Source: Zygnema cylindricum (Eukaryota; Streptophyta; Zygnematophyceae; Zygnematales; Zygnemataceae). Taken from it: a stretch of 64,000 nucleotides of DNA. Both the position numbers and the translations under genes were made by a program. The stretch is taken from NCBI GenBank assembly GCA_037447655.1, contig JBBHKE010000754.1:34284-98283 (forward strand), read 5' to 3'. The notes beneath the pieces are model-generated. The model had not been told where the DNA came from. It did not search any database and saw nothing but the letters and a program-made list of their open reading frames with translations. Every line of letters begins with the position of its first letter. Within the stretch, counting starts at the first letter, position 1. Of this stretch, positions 60,263 to 64,000 are shown piece after piece.

Positions 60263-60723
60263 TGTAAAAGGGACGAGATAACACAATGCACAGCGGAAGA
60301 TACCAAAGATCCACTCGTAGCAACAAAAAGAACACACCGTAAGGACAAGTAAAGGTTGCGTTTTATTATCCGGGAGAAGATTACAAAAATTTAGCGCAAG
60401 CTGCGAAGGTCTACTCAAAGAGTCTATTCTGCAGTACGTCTGCTCCACTATTTAAACTAACTCCCGGCTACTCAACCTATCACTGGAAAATTGTACACGT
60501 GGAATATCACGGTCACCCGAGATCTACCCAAAATATACTTCTAGAACAATACAGTTCAATCTACATTGTACAGCGTTGCTATGCTACGTTGCTAAATTGT
60601 TACGCTACTCTACTACGTTGCTACGCTGCTAGGTTGCGCTGGTCTAGAATCGCATCTGCGCTACTCCACACTACAGCAACCTAGTTCCTAACCACTAAGT
60701 ACTAACTATGTAACTTTGTTACA
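60263..60723 (-). repeat. Gypsy B 5' LTR
   Basis: 461 bp, pair of 40770-41228. Confidence 0.93.
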
Positions 60724-60729
60724 CCCACT

Positions 60730-60935
60730 AACTATGTGTCCCAAAAATAATTGTTCACTTTTAAGAAAACTGGATTTTGACAATTTTCCATATAATTTTC
60801 TTTCTCTTAACCTTTCCAACAATCTTCTTAAATGAATTACATGTTGTTCTTTAGATTCACTTTAAACTAAAATATCATCTATAAACACTTGGACAAACTC
60901 ATCTATGCAATCTGAAAAGGTTTGAGTTGATATTT
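60730..60935 (-). pseudogene. Gypsy A RT fragment
   Basis: On the - strand: DCIDEFVQVFIDDILV (RT active site, followed at once by TAA), HLRRLLERLRERKLYGKLSK and LFLGHIVSG. It continues across gypsy B at 40763. Confidence 0.85.
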
Positions 60936-61272
60936 GAGTATTTTCTAGGTCTGTATTAGGATAGAAAAAGAGTTGAGGCGGTCTACCTCGACTCCTCTCT
61001 CAAGCCCCCACACTTGCGTAGTCACTAAAGGCGGAAGGGAGCTAGAGCCATGGCTACCTAAACTCTATAGAGAAGACAGAAGTGAATTAGGTAGATTTAA
61101 CAAAATGTACTTGACGGACCCAGGTACTGAACCTGGAACCTGCCGTCTGCCAAGTCGGCGTAGCCGTTACATTTAACCGTTAAGTGTAGAACTAGTCTTA
61201 CATTACATTGGGTTTGAATACTATATAAATTGTTACACGTAGATTAAATCGTTTAACGGGAAATAGATTCTT
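60931..61272 (+). mobile_element. Truncated copia LTR (D/F family) in opposite orientation
   Basis: TGATATTTGAGTATTTTCTAGG and the following GCCATGGCTACC segment match, in reverse, the right ends of the copia D and F LTRs. The B-box hairpin lies at 61110-61154 (outer stem CTTGACGGAC/GTCTGCCAAG, inner CCAGGT/ACCTGG). It splits gypsy A between RT and protease. No clear target duplication. Confidence 0.6.
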
Positions 61273-61771
61273 AGTACATTGATACATCACTTCCCAAATT
61301 CATTATTTCACACATAGCTTTCATTTTATGACCTTGGATATCAACTTCTATCGTGTCAGTTTGTAAATCTAATGTGGACTTATTACCCTTTGCCAATTCA
61401 ACCTGTAAAGGCTTTTCCCTTATGACAGTAGGAATTTTATTTCCCTCTACAAATCTATGTGAAATAAAATTATGTGTGGCACCTCAATCAACTATTACTC
61501 GCAACGGTTTTCCTTCCACTAATGACTCGATTCTAATCAAACTGTGTCTGGTGTTATCATAACATAACTGTCCTAACGTAGGTCTGTTGTTGAGAATTTC
61601 ACCAGAAGGATTCTTTAAGCTATGCAGTGTAGTGAGAATCATAATAAATTCAGCTACCCTAACTTTTCCATTCATTAATTTGCCCTCTAGAGTTAACTCT
61701 TTAACTTCTGGATTCGGTTGACTCAACTGAGGACTTTTAGTTAGTTTTTTCCGTTTCCCACCTCTTGGGTG
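61273..61771 (-). pseudogene. Gypsy A protease region
   Basis: On the - strand: LTLEGKLMNGKVRVAEFI, then LRVIVD-stop-GATHNFI, where the stop takes the place of the Ser of the DSGAT protease motif, then NKSTLDLQTDTIEVDIQGHK. Cut on the right by gypsy E. Confidence 0.8.
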
Positions 61772-62277
61772 TAAAAGGGGACAAAATACCACAGTGCACA
61801 ACGGAAGATACCCAAGACCTCCTCGTAGCAACAGCAAGATCACACCACAAGGACAAGTAAAGGGTAGCGCTTTATTACTCGAAGAAGATTAAAACGTCGA
61901 GCGCTCGCTGCGAAGGTCTACTCGAAGAGTCTGTCCCTTAACTAAGTCTACCCGACTATTCAAACTCACTAGTTGCTAGTCACTCTTAAACTATACAGGT
62001 GCACACGTGGACCTTCAAGGTCTTCCTACATCAATCTCAAGACATCTTTCTAGAACTATACAATTCAATCTACATTATGCGGCTTTGCTATACTGCTACG
62101 TCGCGTTACTATGTTGCACTCCAGTACTACGCTGCTCTGCTGCTACGCTACTTAGATGCTACGCCGCTAAGTTGCTACGTTGCGCTGGTCTGGAATCGCA
62201 GTTGCGCTGCTCTAACACCGCAACTATAACAACCTAGTTGATAGCCACTAAGTACCCAACTCTGTAACCCTGTTACA
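61772..62277 (-). repeat. Gypsy E 3' LTR
   Basis: 506 bp, TGTAAAAGGGGAC...CTGTTACA, a diverged relative of the gypsy B LTR. The interior begins at 62278 with GTGCCTCCCACTAGGG (polypurine tract on the - strand) and is cut by copia F at 62371. The 5' LTR would lie beyond the window. Confidence 0.85.
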
Positions 62278-62370
62278 GTGCCTCCCACTAGGGCTTCAAC
62301 GTCTCGCTGAACCTTACTAGCTTAGGGAAACTGCAATTGTCAGAGTATGCCGTACGTCTCTTCACGGTAC

Positions 62371-63537
62371 TGAAACTCTGAGACCTCCATTGGCCCTCAG
62401 GTATGCAGATCCAAAAGAAGCTAATCTAGATAATGCCGACTCCAAGTTGTTATAAACCCAAGTGACTGACCCGTTGACAGTCAGAACCCCAATATAGATT
62501 CACCCCTGTGAAATAACACTTTCTGTGTGCTCAGTTCCACTATAGAATGCAAAGTTAGAATATGAGATTTAGACACATTCACCAACTTTGACTTTCCCTT
62601 AAAAATGCGGTCACCCTGACAGACAAAAACTCCGACCGATTACAACCCTATGTAGCCTAGACTCGTATGAGTCCGCAGCAAAAAGAATCACTGAAAATGG
62701 TCAAGTAAATTGATAGTTATGGCTCGCCAAAGTTTGCCATTTATACAAGGTGCTCTATGGGAGAGGTAGCTACCTACCCAAAATTTTCTAAGTCCTATTT
62801 CCTCTCTAAAATTCTATCTATTGAAGTATGGCACCAATCAAATTACTATGTCATACAGAAAAGTACAGGTGCCGGTGTACTTTCAGTACGACCATTGTAC
62901 GACATGGCCAAAATGTCAACACAAGTCAAATCAGGATTAGTTCCTGTAATCTCCGGAATTCCCGTAATCCAATGTTATCACGCCACGTGTCATCTGACGT
63001 GGCAAATACCGTAAAACGCTAAAAGTACCTTTTCCGTGATCACGGCGCCTATCGCGGCTGTCAAATCAAAACCGGCTATAATCGTAGCCGCTGAAATTTG
63101 ACGCGCGGTATTTGTTTCGATATCGAAACAAATACGCGGTATCCGTTCTGTCCCCGTACCGTACTTCGTAATATATCAAACTGTATCTATGCACTAAGTA
63201 TCTATTCGCCGTTAAAGGAATTAATCTACATGTGACGATTTATATATTTATCAAACCCTATATATCGTAATATGTGTCTTAAACTTAACGGCTAGAGCTA
63301 ACGGCTAATGCAAATTGACGTACGGCAGGGACCAGGATCAATTCGTGGGTACGTCAACTAACTTTTGGTAAGTCTACCTAATTTACCCCCCGTCTTCTCT
63401 AGAGAGCTTAGCCAGCCATGGCTCTAGCTCCCTATCCAGCCTTTAGTGACTACAACAAGTGTGGGTTCTTGGAGAGGGGAGTTAGAGGCAGGCTGCCTCT
63501 GCCTTTTTCTATCCTAGAAAATACACAAATATCAACA
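62371..63537 (-). repeat. Copia F 3' LTR
   Basis: 1167 bp, TGAAACTCTGAGACC...ATCAACA, followed by CTCCCTTTATTTTCTAG, a polypurine tract on the - strand like those of copia C and D. It is homologous to the copia D LTR. B-box hairpin at 63315-63357. The partner LTR is outside the window. Confidence 0.82.
63315..63357 (+). other. Hairpin with tRNA B-box in copia F LTR
   Basis: Perfect 9-bp stem TTGACGTAC (63315-63323) with GTACGTCAA (63349-63357). The loop carries GATCAATTC (B-box fit). Preceded by CTTAACGGCTAGAGCTAACGG. Same layout as at 47801 but a different stem sequence. Confidence 0.7.
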
Positions 63538-64000
63538 CTCCCTTTATTTTCTAGTCTATTTTCCTTTCAACTCCCACACACAAAAAAAACCAAAATACTC
63601 CCTCCCAATTTTTTTTTTCTTTTATTTTTTCCTTTTCCTTTTATAAACCTTTTTGACAATACCCTCACAACTTAAAAGGTCCATTAGATGAGCTGAAATA
63701 AACATTCCCTCCCTCATAAAACCAAAAAAAACACACACCCTCAACTTTCCTTTTATCTGATCTTTTATTTCCCTCACAACTATAAACACATAAAAGATCC
63801 TATCTTTTTCCGTCTCCGTCGGACGGAGATTGAGGGGAGAGGTTCTTGGGTGTGAACAACATCAGTGATTTCCGACCTATCCCTCGATCTCGGTACCGAC
63901 CGATTCGAGAGATCTCTTCTGCCCCCCATTTAATCCATCTGAATGGTTTTCAATCAACTGCATGGGTGCTTAACTAGGACCAGGGACGGCATGCAGTTAA
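63538..64000. other. Right edge, unassigned
   Basis: The interior side of copia F would be expected to show the RNase H end, but only C/T-rich and A-rich sequence is visible. No gene supported. Confidence 0.5.

Larger units (their letters stand above)
40770..60723 (-). mobile_element. Gypsy B: Ty3/gypsy chromovirus, with nested copia elements
   Basis: LTRs 40770-41228 and 60263-60723 (both about 460 bp, T(G)TAAAAGGGACG...TTACA). CCCACT on both outer sides (40764-40769, 60724-60729). On the - strand the 5' LTR (right) is followed by the primer site TGGTATCAGAGC (60262-60251), complementary to the 3' end of initiator tRNA-Met. It interrupts gypsy A within RT: GHIVSG on the right continues as EGVKTDPSK on the left. 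Gag, protease, RT, RNase H, integrase and chromodomain are present but broken. Copia C splits it at 42878-55604. Confidence 0.93.

Noticed and set aside
47801-63357. Functional tRNA genes at the B-box hairpins
   Set aside because: No full cloverleaf, anticodon arm or convincing A-box; they lie inside LTRs.
1-64000. CRISPR array, bacterial operon or prophage
   Set aside because: Intron-containing genes and plant-type retroelements throughout; no regular spaced repeats.

Overview
AT-rich eukaryotic nuclear DNA with introns, two or three host genes and a dense retrotransposon landscape. The best clue to the organism is the first gene, a WD40 protein whose exons match the Cockayne syndrome A protein (CSA/ERCC8) and resemble the land-plant form most (for example WDIRRAGSF, then a basic linker ending in RVHPGLLS). 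Plant-type features elsewhere (TTTAGGG-like tracts, copia and chromodomain gypsy elements primed by initiator tRNA-Met) agree. I infer a streptophyte, possibly a charophyte alga or other early-diverging lineage; the species cannot be named from sequence alone. LAYOUT: 1-5.0 kb holds the 3' part of the CSA gene on the + strand. 5-9 kb has no gene: telomere-like T/G-rich DNA, a purine tract and a possible Helitron end. 9.0-13.7 kb (- strand) holds the catalytic half of a class 3 (sn-1 diacylglycerol-type) lipase; six exons are resolved. 13.8-15.9 kb and 22.0-29.1 kb are two copies of a segment carrying N-terminal exons of that lipase, separated by a decayed copia element (15.9-21.9 kb). The second copy is cut, inside an exon, by a young LTR element with matching LTRs (22.6-28.1 kb) that has a gag-like ORF but no recognisable pol. 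A third, broken copy of the lipase nucleophile exon lies at 31.0 kb on the + strand. 32.8-33.1 kb is one isolated subtilisin-family exon. 33-38 kb has no gene, but contains a 1.15 kb hAT-type element with an 8-bp target duplication and small inverted-repeat elements. 38.6-64 kb is a nest of LTR retrotransposons, mostly on the - strand: gypsy A is interrupted by chromovirus gypsy B (6-bp duplication), which is interrupted by copia C (ATAAC), which is interrupted by copia D (TAGTG). Gypsy E and copia F follow at the right edge. HOW IT FITS TOGETHER: CSA is the substrate receptor of a CUL4-DDB1 ubiquitin ligase in transcription-coupled repair. The lipase would release fatty acids from glycerolipids. 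There is no operon-like logic; the rest is the history of transposon insertion. The most informative points are: half-tRNA (anticodon-loop) priming sites in three copia elements beside ordinary 3'-end priming in others; hairpins containing a tRNA B-box inside copia LTRs, with stems conserved in pairing but not in sequence; a MITE insertion proven by an empty site in the duplicated segment; complementary damage in the two lipase N-terminal copies; and triplicated splice acceptors in the CSA gene. I did not find a convincing new defence or biosynthetic system.
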